From the NCBI GenBank assembly GCA_017642335.1, contig JAGCPF010000002.1, forward strand, positions 1-64,000: a stretch of DNA of 64,000 bases, given 5' to 3'. The notes under the pieces are model-generated. The model did no database searches, was not told the DNA's origin, and saw only the letters and a list, made by a program, of their open reading frames with translations. This document shows, piece after piece, positions 1 through 7,879 of the stretch. The DNA comes from Fibrobacter sp. (GTDB lineage Bacteria; Fibrobacterota; Fibrobacteria; Fibrobacterales; Fibrobacteraceae). A program made the position numbers and the translations under genes. Each line of letters starts with the position of its first letter. Within the stretch, counting starts at the first letter, position 1.

Positions 1-93
1 CGTTCGCCGCTATGCATTGCTGCACCGCTCGACTTGCATGTATAAGACACGCCACCAGCGTTCGTTCTGAGCCAGGATCAAACTCTTCATTGT
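1..93 (-). rRNA. rrs: 16S ribosomal RNA, 5' end (partial)
   Basis: Read on the minus strand, the first 93 bases give the universal 16S start (TGAAGAGTTTGATCCTGGCT) followed by the conserved run into the region around E. coli position 60, including CATGCAAGTCGAGCGG. The 5' end was placed at 93 by counting back from the invariant TGAAGAG. The rest of the gene lies beyond the left edge. Two promoters sit upstream of it. Confidence 0.97.
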
Positions 94-258
94 ATCTTTA
101 TAGTCTTGTCCTGTATTCTGTTCGTATTGACTTCCAAGAAATTTTCTTGGGCCGTCACTAAGCACATCTCCGATTCCTTCAATCTGCCCGGCGGCCTCTC
201 GGGGCCTCCGTCCCAGTCCCGTTCGGCCGTTCAGGCGTCTCGTTCGTGGGTGAGGCCA

Positions 259-286
259 ATTATAGAATTTTCAGGGAGAATGTCAA
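259..286 (-). promoter_or_regulatory. rRNA operon promoter, proximal (P2)
   Basis: On the minus strand a perfect -35 TTGACA (281-286) and a perfect -10 TATAAT (259-264) are separated by 16 bases. The A/T-rich block just upstream (about 296-335) could act as an UP element. Predicted transcription start is near 252, giving a leader of about 160 bases before the 16S. A 7-bp inverted repeat (134-140 with 144-150) lies in that leader. Confidence 0.85.
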
Positions 287-348
287 GGGGTTTTTTGAAA
301 AAAAATGAAATTTTTTAATTTTTTTTGAATTGACCGGAAATAATCCAC

Positions 349-378
349 GTTATATCCAGCTTATCAACATATTGTCAA
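349..378 (-). promoter_or_regulatory. rRNA operon promoter, distal (P1)
   Basis: A second minus-strand promoter with -35 TTGACA (373-378) and -10 TATAAC (349-354), 18 bases apart, lies about 90 bases upstream of the proximal one. Tandem promoters are usual for rRNA operons. The arrangement sits between the symporter stop (408) and the 16S. Confidence 0.65.
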
Positions 379-407
379 CGTTTATCGTTTTTATTCGCAT
401 TTTCGCA

Positions 408-1754
408 TTATTTGGAAACACGCCCAAACGCCAATATAATGGCATTCACAGCGAACGCAGCGACCATAAGTATATCTCCCGTGTGCGCACCAAGCGTTCC
501 AGGCAGCGCAGGGCACAGTTTTCCGGCCAAAGCAAGCGCGCCACCAGCGACAATCGCCGCCGCAACGAACCTCGGCTTGGCTCTAAGCCCGAGAAGCCCC
601 CATAATATAGGGACAGTGAACGCGCCCGCATATACAGCAAGCGCAAGCAGCAACGTGCCGATGATGTCGGTAAATACAAGCGCAAGCAACAGCGCCACGA
701 TACCGTTCAAAAGAATCACGATGCGCGCACGCGCAACGCCCGCCGAGCGCTTCTCCACGCCGAACAGCCCGCAGATGATGACGGAACTGCTGAGAAGCGT
801 CGTGTCGGCACTGCTCAAGACAACGCTGAGCAAGGCAAGCGCAAACAACGGAAGGAGAAACGGCGGCAATACTTTGTCTGCAATAGCGGTAATGCGCGCA
901 CCAGACACATCGCCAAGCCCAGCACCATACACAGCCAAGAAGCCAATGACGAACGCGACCGGGATAAGCGTGCAGGCTGCAAACGCAATGCCCTTCTTCG
1001 CCGTGGCCACGTCCTTCGCGCAGAACATGCGACTGAAAATATCGGGCCCCGCCGTGTACGTAGTGCCGTACGTGAGCACTAGCAAGAACAAGTCGAGCGG
1101 CGAGAAGTTCGCGTTGAACGGGAACGCTGGCGCGGAAGTGCCGCCCAGCGGGGAGCCCGCGAAACCGTGCGCGCCGTCGAACAGCGCGAAGCCCGCCACG
1201 ACGAGCAGCCCCGCGATAATCAGGCAGGCCTGGAAAAAGTCCGTGCGCAAGATGGAAAGCTGCCCGCCCGCGAGCGTGTAGCCCGTGAACACGGCCGCCG
1301 CCGTGATAGCCGCCGCCGTGTAGCCCAGCGGGGCGAACGTCATCAAGAGCTTAGCCGCAGCGATGATCTGTGCCGCCACGATGCCCGTCCAGGCGACAGG
1401 AATCACCACCGACGCCACCAGGCGCGGGCCCTTCCCGTACAGGTTCTCCACCAGGTCCGGGAGCGCGTACTTCCCGTGACTGTATGCGCGGCCCGCGAAA
1501 GGAATCAGCGCGACAAGCCCGAGCGCCCCCACGAGCATGAACCAGCTGGCGGCACCACCGAGCCTCGCGCCGGAATCCACGGCACCGATGACGGCCGACC
1601 CGCCGAGAATCGTCGCGACGAGACTCCCTGCCACCGCCCTCGCCGACGCACCCTTGCGCGCCACGAAGAAATCCGGAACATCCTTGACGCGCCGCGCACT
1701 GCGGACCGCAATCAATAAAAGGAACACGAGATAGACAGTCAAGGCAATAGTCAT
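408..1754 (-). CDS. Sodium:solute symporter family protein (448 aa)
   Basis: An integral membrane protein with about a dozen hydrophobic helices, resembling the SSS family, which moves organic solutes inward with Na+. It begins with a hydrophobic helix (MTIALTVYLVFLLLIA) followed by a short basic loop and the Gly/Ala-rich stretch GSLVATILGGSAVIGAVDSG, typical of the first unwound helix in this family. The length is slightly short for the family (usually 450-550). The open frame extends upstream, but the start at 1754 has a good AGGAG ribosome site and directly begins a membrane helix. It is transcribed toward the rRNA operon. The substrate cannot be told from sequence. Confidence 0.8.
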   Translation of the reverse strand: MTIALTVYLVFLLLIAVRSARRVKDVPDFFVARKGASARAVAGSLVATILGGSAVIGAVDSGARLGGAASWFMLVGALGLVALIPFAGRAYSHGKYALPDLVENLYGKGPRLVASVVIPVAWTGIVAAQIIAAAKLLMTFAPLGYTAAAITAAAVFTGYTLAGGQLSILRTDFFQACLIIAGLLVVAGFALFDGAHGFAGSPLGGTSAPAFPFNANFSPLDLFLLVLTYGTTYTAGPDIFSRMFCAKDVATAKKGIAFAACTLIPVAFVIGFLAVYGAGLGDVSGARITAIADKVLPPFLLPLFALALLSVVLSSADTTLLSSSVIICGLFGVEKRSAGVARARIVILLNGIVALLLALVFTDIIGTLLLALAVYAGAFTVPILWGLLGLRAKPRFVAAAIVAGGALALAGKLCPALPGTLGAHTGDILMVAAFAVNAIILAFGRVSK

Positions 1755-1834
1755 AAGAAACTCCTTTCGCAAGAAATATGCAAAAATTCCAGCGCACCCC
1801 GCAAAAAAGCTATAGATTAATACATAGAAACAAT

Positions 1835-2953
1835 ATGAAACGATATATATGCACCACCCTGTTTGCCGCTGCGGCCACCTTCGCACAATTCGCGCAAAGG
1901 GCCAGCGACACCGTCTCGTTTGTCGACTTCGAAAACCGCGAAGTCGGCGTGTACGGCAATGCAGAAGCAAAAGAAGACTTCAAGCGCAACAGCACCGATG
2001 GCAGCTGGTGGTACGCCATGGACAAGAACAACGGCGAGAATTCCAAGATCGTGTACGACGGCGAGGAACACGGCAACGTGCTGCAACTCAAGTACCCCAA
2101 GGGTTGCGTTGGCCCGAGCGACAATGACACGCCCGCCTGCGCCGCGCAAATCATCCAGCCGCTCGTGAAAACCGCCGATACCATGTGGAGCGCCTACGAC
2201 ATATTCTTCGAAGACGGATTCGAATTCCAGCTGGGCGGCAAACTCCCCGGACTCTGCGGCGGAAAGTGCTACACCGGCAACGCCCTGCCCGAAACCGGCG
2301 ACGGCTGGAGCGCACGCATCATGTGGCGCAAGGATGGCAACGCCGTGCAGCTCATCTATTTTATGGGGCAAAGCTCCGAATACGGCGACGATTTCAAGTG
2401 GGATTTGAACGGCACCATCACGCAAAAGCAGTTCACCACCGGCACGTGGCACCGCATCGTGAACAAAGTAAGTATGAACACCATAACCGCACCCGGCAAC
2501 GGCGACAAGAACGGACGCGTGCAGGCATGGCTCGACGGCGAACCCGTACTCGACGTGGACACGCTCAGGCTCCGCGACTACGACACCGTAAAAGTCGACA
2601 AGTTCTACCTCTCCACCTTCCACGGCGGAAGCAGCACCGAATGGGCCCCCACCCACGACTGTTACATACGATACGACAACTTCACCATATCGACGGATTC
2701 CATCGCAGTTTCGACGAAAGCGACCACCCCAACCCCGGACACAACCGCCCGCGACTCCAGCGGCACCTGCGAAGGCGAAAACTGCGGACAGGGAACAGAG
2801 CGGATCTGGACACAACAGCAGAACCGCTTTATGCAATGGCAATACCGCGCGGGAATAACGCCGGCAAGAACAGCACCCGCCAAAATGTTCCGCATCAACG
2901 GAAGCCGCCTCGGCGAGAAGAAAGCGAATTACGAAGTGAAGGTGGGAAGATAG
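1835..2953 (+). CDS. Secreted polysaccharide lyase, PL14-like (372 aa)
   Basis: A probable exported lyase cutting uronate-containing polysaccharide by beta-elimination. After a signal peptide (MKRYICTTLFAAAATFAQ) comes a jelly-roll type domain of about 230 residues with the sequence GGKLPGLCGGK, close to the conserved GGKLPGL of PL14 alginate/glucuronan lyases. A short Thr/Pro/Ser linker follows, then a C-terminal tail rich in basic residues (FRINGSRLGEKK...) of the kind found on Fibrobacter secreted enzymes. The start at 1835 was chosen over the upstream 1778 ATG because it places the signal peptide at the N-terminus. Family assignment rests on the motif; substrate is inferred only. It faces the RhuM gene tail to tail, 29 bases away. 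Confidence 0.62.
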   Translation: MKRYICTTLFAAAATFAQFAQRASDTVSFVDFENREVGVYGNAEAKEDFKRNSTDGSWWYAMDKNNGENSKIVYDGEEHGNVLQLKYPKGCVGPSDNDTPACAAQIIQPLVKTADTMWSAYDIFFEDGFEFQLGGKLPGLCGGKCYTGNALPETGDGWSARIMWRKDGNAVQLIYFMGQSSEYGDDFKWDLNGTITQKQFTTGTWHRIVNKVSMNTITAPGNGDKNGRVQAWLDGEPVLDVDTLRLRDYDTVKVDKFYLSTFHGGSSTEWAPTHDCYIRYDNFTISTDSIAVSTKATTPTPDTTARDSSGTCEGENCGQGTERIWTQQQNRFMQWQYRAGITPARTAPAKMFRINGSRLGEKKANYEVKVGR

Positions 2954-2982
2954 GACCTAGTTACATTTCAACTGAAGATCCT

Positions 2983-3993
2983 TTAATTCTTCTTTATATT
3001 TCGAACCATCTTATCGAAATCGGAATCAATCTTTTGCGTACGATTGAAGATGTCGTATTCACCAAAAGCCTTTTCATCCGCCTGGTCCCTGCTAATCTTC
3101 CCATTGCCATCAAGGATATCGTATTTTCTGAATTCCAGGAACTCATTCACACTTGCAGCAAACTGTTTCATATTGAACGGAATTTCGCGTTCAATCAAAT
3201 CTTCGATATAATCGAAATAACCACTCACAGTTCGTTCCAACTGTCGAATCTGCTTTTCCGACAGATAATTCTTGGCAATATTCACATCGCTTTTCAACAC
3301 GCGACCATTTGGTGAATTTTTCCAGGTAGTTAAGCCCATATGGTCTTTTTCATGATCAGCCCGTTCATACACGATTTCTGCCGCAGTCTGGCCCGTAATC
3401 GCGTAATGGAACTTGTTCTGGACGGTAGCAAAAAACTTTTTCGTTATTTCTGAATCCTTACTATAATCTATGGAGCATTCTGCAAAAATATCCGTAATCT
3501 GCTGCCAAATGCGGCGTTCGCTCGCACGGATAGAACGAACCCTTTCCAAAAGTTCCTTGAAATAGTCCTTACCGAAAACCGCCTTGCCTTGCTTAAGCCG
3601 TTCGTCATCCAGAACAAAGCCTTTTTTTATGTATTCCTTCAGGATTCCGGTCGCCCAGATGCGGAATTTCGTCGCTTTTGCGGAATTTACGCGATAACCC
3701 ACAGAAATAATTGCATCGAGATTGTAGAAGGATACATTGCGCTTTACAGAACGAGAACCCTCTTTTTGAACTACCGAGATTTCCTCGGTAGTTCGATTTT
3801 TTTCCAACTCTCCGCTTTCATAAACATTTTTCAAATGCAATCCAATGTTATCAGCAGAGCAATCAAACAGCTCGCTCATCGCCTTTTGCGTCAGCCAAAT
3901 GGTTTCGTCCTTGACCAAAGCCATGACCTTGACATCTTCTTCTGGACTGCTATAAAGAATATATGATATTTGTTTGGCCAATTCGTTTGACAT
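2983..3993 (-). CDS. RhuM family protein (336 aa)
   Basis: Resembles the RhuM family, first named on a Salmonella pathogenicity island and of unclear biochemical role. The N-terminal half carries the diagnostic DETIWLTQKAMSELF motif and the block FYNLDAIISVGYRVNS (residues about 30-110), a Bro/KilA-N-like DNA-binding fold. The C-terminal half has the Fic/DOC-like-adjacent region common in this family (AEIVYERADHEKDHMGLT). A good AGAGGG ribosome site precedes 3993. It starts 17 bases after the AbiEi-like antitoxin gene, so it sits where the AbiEii toxin would normally be. A broken relative lies at 23649-24040. Confidence 0.85.
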   Translation of the reverse strand: MSNELAKQISYILYSSPEEDVKVMALVKDETIWLTQKAMSELFDCSADNIGLHLKNVYESGELEKNRTTEEISVVQKEGSRSVKRNVSFYNLDAIISVGYRVNSAKATKFRIWATGILKEYIKKGFVLDDERLKQGKAVFGKDYFKELLERVRSIRASERRIWQQITDIFAECSIDYSKDSEITKKFFATVQNKFHYAITGQTAAEIVYERADHEKDHMGLTTWKNSPNGRVLKSDVNIAKNYLSEKQIRQLERTVSGYFDYIEDLIEREIPFNMKQFAASVNEFLEFRKYDILDGNGKISRDQADEKAFGEYDIFNRTQKIDSDFDKMVRNIKKN

Positions 3994-4010
3994 TACAAAC
4001 CCTCTTTTCT

Positions 4011-4652
4011 CTAAATATACATTCCCGCTAAGACATATTTTGCCATTTCGATTTTATTTGGAATGGGAGGAGCCTCTACCCAAACCTCCAGGTACTTTTT
4101 CAGCGTAGCAGCGACTCGAAGTTTTTTTGCGTATTCCGTAAGTTTAGGGATGTTACTGCTGGGGCGACGTAGATACGCCCTGAGGATTTCGGCACACACG
4201 TCCAACCCAATTTTATTGCGGTATTTGATGGCATCGCAAACGGAGCGTTCCAAGTCAGTGATATGAACATCGTGCCCGTGGACCTCCGCCTGTACAGTTC
4301 CAAATTCAAGCAAATGATCCGACCAGTAGTACAGCGTTATCGGAGGAAATTCGGGCAAAACAAGTTTGCGCTTGCGCGGAATTGCGACGCAAAACGCATT
4401 CGGGACTTGCGTAGAAAGCTCATAATGTTCCCATGCCGAGTACATGCAAACCACACCGCCAGGAATAAGAACATCCATATCGAGCATCGTATCTGCCAAC
4501 GAGACGGGTTCGGCAAACACACCCGGACGCAAGCGAAGCAGTTCGCCCGTCTGAACCTTTTGCAAGGTTTGGTGGTATTGGTAGGCACTCATGTTGTCGC
4601 GAAGCATGAACCCTTTCGTGTTGCGAATTTCCTTGCCATCATATTTAGCCAT
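4011..4652 (-). CDS. AbiEi-like type IV antitoxin (213 aa)
   Basis: Resembles the AbiEi antitoxin family: an N-terminal winged-helix part (residues about 15-60, ending LLRLRPGVFAEP) followed by the AbiEi core (VVCMYSAWEHYELSTQVP, then VHGHDVHITDLERSVCDAIK near residues 125-145). AbiEi proteins neutralise AbiEii nucleotidyltransferase toxins and repress their own promoter by binding inverted repeats. Here no nucleotidyltransferase is present; the next gene is RhuM. The start codon is about 7 bases below a strong -10 element, so the transcript may be leaderless, and a perfect palindrome flanks the -35 box. Function as an antitoxin is inferred from family only. Confidence 0.8.
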   Translation of the reverse strand: MAKYDGKEIRNTKGFMLRDNMSAYQYHQTLQKVQTGELLRLRPGVFAEPVSLADTMLDMDVLIPGGVVCMYSAWEHYELSTQVPNAFCVAIPRKRKLVLPEFPPITLYYWSDHLLEFGTVQAEVHGHDVHITDLERSVCDAIKYRNKIGLDVCAEILRAYLRRPSSNIPKLTEYAKKLRVAATLKKYLEVWVEAPPIPNKIEMAKYVLAGMYI

Positions 4653-4658
4653 ATCCCT

Positions 4659-4687
4659 AATATAATAAATCTACGGCACTTTTGCAA
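4659..4687 (-). promoter_or_regulatory. Promoter of the AbiEi-RhuM operon
   Basis: Minus-strand -35 TTGCAA (4682-4687) and -10 TATATT (4659-4664), spacing 17. Only six bases separate the -10 from the ATG at 4652, predicting a leaderless or nearly leaderless mRNA. No convincing ribosome site is present upstream of that ATG. Confidence 0.65.
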
Positions 4688-4698
4688 ATATGCCGTAG
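4671..4698. promoter_or_regulatory. Palindromic operator over the AbiEi promoter
   Basis: A perfect 8-bp inverted repeat, CTACGGCA (4671-4678) and TGCCGTAG (4691-4698), is separated by 12 bases that contain the -35 hexamer. One arm lies in the promoter spacer. This is a good position for autorepression by the AbiEi-like protein, which in studied systems binds inverted repeats in its own promoter. The binding itself is inferred. Confidence 0.6.
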
Positions 4699-4756
4699 AA
4701 AATTACCATTTTGCCGATAACAATGTGTATTGTTGAGATTTCGTCCATTTTCAACA

Positions 4757-4793
4757 TTGCATTTTGTTGGAAGTGATGTAATAAGGGTATATT
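4757..4793 (+). promoter_or_regulatory. Candidate promoter for the 197-aa exported protein
   Basis: Two overlapping options: TTGCAT (4757-4762) with TAATAA (4779-4784), spacing 16; or TTGTTG (4764-4769) with TATATT (4788-4793), spacing 18. It diverges from the AbiEi promoter. Confidence 0.4.
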
Positions 4794-4816
4794 TCATATT
4801 GAATATGAGGCCGACA

Positions 4817-5410
4817 ATGAAATTGAAGCTCCTGTCCATATTGTTCCTTTTGGGATGTTCACTTTCGTGGGCGTACAGCCTTCAGTACCATCCCCTATTG
4901 CTGAAGGTCAGCGACAAGAAGGGCAAGACCTTGGCAAAAGCGCTGGACGAAGTTTACGGGGACAGGATCAAAGTCAAGGACGGACGTTGCTACTTCTTTG
5001 AGAAGCAATCCAGGGGCGCGGACCTTGAATACGAAATCGACAGGTGCCACATGGAATACAGCCAGCAAGCCGTATATTCCCAGGCAGACCGGCTGAACGG
5101 CATCGAAATCAAGGGAACCGTCTGGATCGAGGGGAATTCCTACAGGACCCGGCCCTACAACGGCAAATGGGGCGAGTGGAAATCCACCGAACTCTTTTCC
5201 GGGATTCACTGGGTCAACAGAACCGGATACAATTTCGAAAAGAGGAACGGAGAATTCCTGTTCAAGCCTACACCCGGCATCAGGAACATCCGTGGCACGA
5301 ACGGCTACGTCAGCAAAAGCAAGATAAAGGCAATCCAGAACGGCGAAGAAGCCGGCATCGTGATCCAGGAAAGCGAATCCGGCAAAATCGTCATACAGGA
5401 AAGCCGGTAA
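4817..5410 (+). CDS. Exported protein of unknown function (197 aa)
   Basis: Not recognised. The N-terminus is a clear export signal (MKLKLLSILFLLGCSLSWA). It contains LLGC, which could be a lipobox, or it could be cut after SWA by signal peptidase I. The mature part is basic and polar with no membrane helix and ends in a Glu/Ser/Ile-rich tail (IVIQESESGKIVIQES, an internal near-repeat). The start at 4817 is preceded by GAGG six bases upstream; an alternative ATG lies at 4805. A small membrane protein gene begins two bases after its stop, suggesting a two-gene unit. Confidence 0.6.
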   Translation: MKLKLLSILFLLGCSLSWAYSLQYHPLLLKVSDKKGKTLAKALDEVYGDRIKVKDGRCYFFEKQSRGADLEYEIDRCHMEYSQQAVYSQADRLNGIEIKGTVWIEGNSYRTRPYNGKWGEWKSTELFSGIHWVNRTGYNFEKRNGEFLFKPTPGIRNIRGTNGYVSKSKIKAIQNGEEAGIVIQESESGKIVIQESR

Positions 5411-5411
5411 A

Positions 5412-5591
5412 ATGATAACGATACTCATTATCCTCGCGTCGATAGTCTTTTGCATGTGGTTCTTCCAGAACCAGATTGTCGGGCATATCGGCGAGAACTT
5501 CACGACAAAAAACATCAAGGCCGTAAGCAAAGGGATTGTCTTTAAAGACATCTATGTGGACGGGAGTTACGGGGTCCAGCAAATTATATGA
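5412..5591 (+). CDS. Small single-pass membrane protein (59 aa)
   Basis: A short reading frame starting right after the stop of the 197-aa gene. It reads MITILIILASIVFCMWFFQN and then about 40 polar residues, so one N-terminal membrane helix with a soluble tail. Translation probably depends on coupling to the upstream gene, as no separate ribosome site is clear. Not recognised as a known family. The tight spacing is the main support. Confidence 0.5.
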   Translation: MITILIILASIVFCMWFFQNQIVGHIGENFTTKNIKAVSKGIVFKDIYVDGSYGVQQII

Positions 5592-5696
5592 AGCCGTTCC
5601 CAAAGTCACAAAATCCGGCCCGTCGGACTCCTTGATGCTCCAGCCGCTATCGGCGCAGGATTTTTTATCAGTTATCGTTCAGTGAAAGTCATATTT

Positions 5697-5725
5697 TTGA
5701 CAAATCCTATAAAATATACTATATT
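5697..5725 (+). promoter_or_regulatory. Strong sigma70-type promoter
   Basis: Perfect -35 TTGACA (5697-5702), 17-base spacer, -10 TATATT (5720-5725). The -10 lies inside a perfect palindrome AAAATATA-C-TATATTTT (5711-5727). The predicted transcript starts near 5732 and has about 138 bases of leader before the 19-codon frame at 5870. Confidence 0.7.
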
Positions 5726-5869
5726 TTGAGTAAGTTTAATAAAAGTCTGGATCTTCCTGGAGAGCTAATAGCACCCGCTGCTGAGTTCATATTATTTCTT
5801 GTCGGTTCCACCTTCCAAAAAAACAAACATTTTGTCCAAAAAACAATTGTTAAAATAAAGGAGGTTCGT

Positions 5870-5929
5870 ATGGAAATATTTAAGTTCTTATTCATGATGT
5901 CTATTGGTGTTGTGGTCTACGTGGCGTAA
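5870..5929 (+). CDS. Tiny hydrophobic peptide (19 aa)
   Basis: The frame encodes MEIFKFLFMMSIGVVVYVA and is preceded by AAGGAGG five bases before the ATG, one of the strongest ribosome sites in the window. Together with the strong promoter about 145 bases upstream and a long leader, it resembles type I toxin genes, whose products are hydrophobic peptides of about 18-40 residues. No antisense RNA promoter could be identified with confidence. A leader peptide or a chance frame remain possible. It converges on the 600-aa gene. Confidence 0.4.
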   Translation: MEIFKFLFMMSIGVVVYVA

Positions 5930-6017
5930 ATGTGGGGGCAACACCTTGCCAACCAGGAGATTCTAAAAAGAACGCGCCATGGGATTTTTTCCCATCCCCA
6001 CTCATACGCCGCCAAGT

Positions 6018-7820
6018 TTACGAGATCGACGTTGGTTCACCGGTCTCTTTTTCTTTGGTAATAACCTCATTTATCATAGCAATCGTGTTTACGAATTGAA
6101 TCAGCATATGCGTTCCACGGAACAGCGGAATCAAGTCCTTGTTAATACCAATCACTTGCATAGCCTTATCGGCATCAGGTCCCTTGATATGGGCATCAGT
6201 CTGACGTAAGTCATCAATCCCATAGAACGGTGCCATCAAAGATTTGGCTTGATCCTCAGTAAGATTTTCTTTCTGAATCAGAAATTCCTGTAATGTCTTC
6301 ATCGAACGCCATTTCGGATCAACATTTTCAAGTTGCTTCTGCAACGGCTTCCAATTTATGGAATCGCATACCAATTTGGCCAAGTCCTTCGCCAACTCAA
6401 AGAAGCCATCTTGAGTAACACTTTGGAATCGGTTCACTTTGGTCAGCAATTCATCTGCTTCCGTCGTTATATTGAACAACGATATGCCATATTTTTTCTC
6501 AAAGGATTCATTTATTCGCTTATATTCTTTGGGTAAAAATTTTTCTGGTGCTTGTGTTCGAACAGGAAGTCCAATCGCTTGTATTATCAACAACTCTTTA
6601 GACACTCCTCCTTCAGGAGGAATATTATATCCAGCCCATATTTCTTGCATCCACACAGGGAGATCTGCAATATTCTTTGCATAAACCGAAACAAGCCCCT
6701 TTTTATTTACCCCAAATGGAACACGGATCTGACCACATCCAACAATCCCAACATCTAGGGATTCCCATATTAGAGAAGGCTTGTTCATTGAACATATACG
6801 ATTAACCACATCTGGATTAAACCAAAGCCAACGTTTTCCGTCCCTCAATTGATTTGATGCTACACTTTTCCCAGATGCATTTATTTTAAAAAATGGGAAA
6901 TTTGATGGTTCATCACCTCGAATACGGACACTTTCTAAACCCGGCCGAATCAATTCGTATTTATACAATTCGGCAGAATACATGAATACCGTATTTTCAC
7001 TAGCGAGGTTCACCTTTTTTGTTTCAACCTTAACTGAATCGGCATAATCAATCGTTGGAACATCTTCATTGAAATCTACATCCGCTCTAGTGGCATTTAC
7101 AACTAAAGCTGTTGAATTGGGAAGATGTCCATTATCAGCCATCTCGCTATAGGTTCCCCACCACTCACCATTTTTCAATTCCTTTTGAGTTAAACCAACA
7201 TCCCATCCAAGAAGGGGATCCTTTTCAAAATATTTTTCTCGAATATGAACTGTCGCAACATATAAACCCATCTGTCTAGCACACAGATAGTCTTTCAGAA
7301 ATTCATTCTTAATTTCTATTTTTACAGGTACCCCATTATTACGAACAAGGCGAGCCACTTCAACATAATTTTCATCAGGTCTAACCCAAGAATCTCCCTG
7401 CCGAAGCAATTTTAATGCTAGCACAATATCTTGATGAAGATGCCAAACATCTGCTTCACCAGAACCAAACTGTTGCCTCAAAACAGGAATAATCGCGTTA
7501 ATATTTTTTTGAGAAATATACTTGTTTATGACATCACAAGCCTTGTATATTCCATTCTCATTCACTTCAGCAAAAGCAATATCACAATCCGACAAGTTGT
7601 TCCATTTTAGCTTTTCAACGACATCAAAAACATCATTTGAAACGAGAATGCTTTGGGCGTATAGCTCAACTTGTTCAGATTCTGCTTTGTATAATTCACC
7701 TTTTTTCTCAGTCTCTTCAGAGAGCAAAGGAATCCAAACGGCTTCATCGTATTTCTTGGATCGAACATCTTTCATTTCGAACCAGTCGGCAAGACTTATG
7801 CTAGAATTGTAAAAATGCAT
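6018..7820 (-). CDS. Unknown protein with C-terminal HEPN-like motif, caspase partner (600 aa)
   Basis: Not recognised as a named family. It is a soluble protein with no signal or membrane helix. Near the C-terminus the helical region contains LRQTDAH (R539, H544), which fits the RxxxxH signature of HEPN RNase domains, with helices on both sides. The central part (residues about 220-380) is beta-rich. A ribosome site AAGGA lies five bases before the ATG at 7820. The gene follows the caspase-like gene by 59 bases on the same strand, so the two are probably one unit. It is AT-rich relative to the backbone. Possible role: effector or sensor that the protease activates or cuts; this is inference. 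Confidence 0.6.
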   Translation of the reverse strand: MHFYNSSISLADWFEMKDVRSKKYDEAVWIPLLSEETEKKGELYKAESEQVELYAQSILVSNDVFDVVEKLKWNNLSDCDIAFAEVNENGIYKACDVINKYISQKNINAIIPVLRQQFGSGEADVWHLHQDIVLALKLLRQGDSWVRPDENYVEVARLVRNNGVPVKIEIKNEFLKDYLCARQMGLYVATVHIREKYFEKDPLLGWDVGLTQKELKNGEWWGTYSEMADNGHLPNSTALVVNATRADVDFNEDVPTIDYADSVKVETKKVNLASENTVFMYSAELYKYELIRPGLESVRIRGDEPSNFPFFKINASGKSVASNQLRDGKRWLWFNPDVVNRICSMNKPSLIWESLDVGIVGCGQIRVPFGVNKKGLVSVYAKNIADLPVWMQEIWAGYNIPPEGGVSKELLIIQAIGLPVRTQAPEKFLPKEYKRINESFEKKYGISLFNITTEADELLTKVNRFQSVTQDGFFELAKDLAKLVCDSINWKPLQKQLENVDPKWRSMKTLQEFLIQKENLTEDQAKSLMAPFYGIDDLRQTDAHIKGPDADKAMQVIGINKDLIPLFRGTHMLIQFVNTIAMINEVITKEKETGEPTSIS

Positions 7821-7879
7821 ATGGTTCCTTTTTCAAAAATCGGAGACAATTTCTCGTTCAGTGAAGGTCATTAGTCGCC

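Noticed and set aside
134..150. Perfect 7-bp inverted repeat in the rRNA leader as a terminator
   Set aside because: It lies inside the rRNA leader with no T run. An rRNA-processing or antitermination structure is more likely, and no boxA was found.
5979..6001. ATGGGA/TCCCAT hairpin as terminator of the 19-aa peptide transcript
   Set aside because: The stem is followed by CCCCAC and not by a T run, so termination is not supported.
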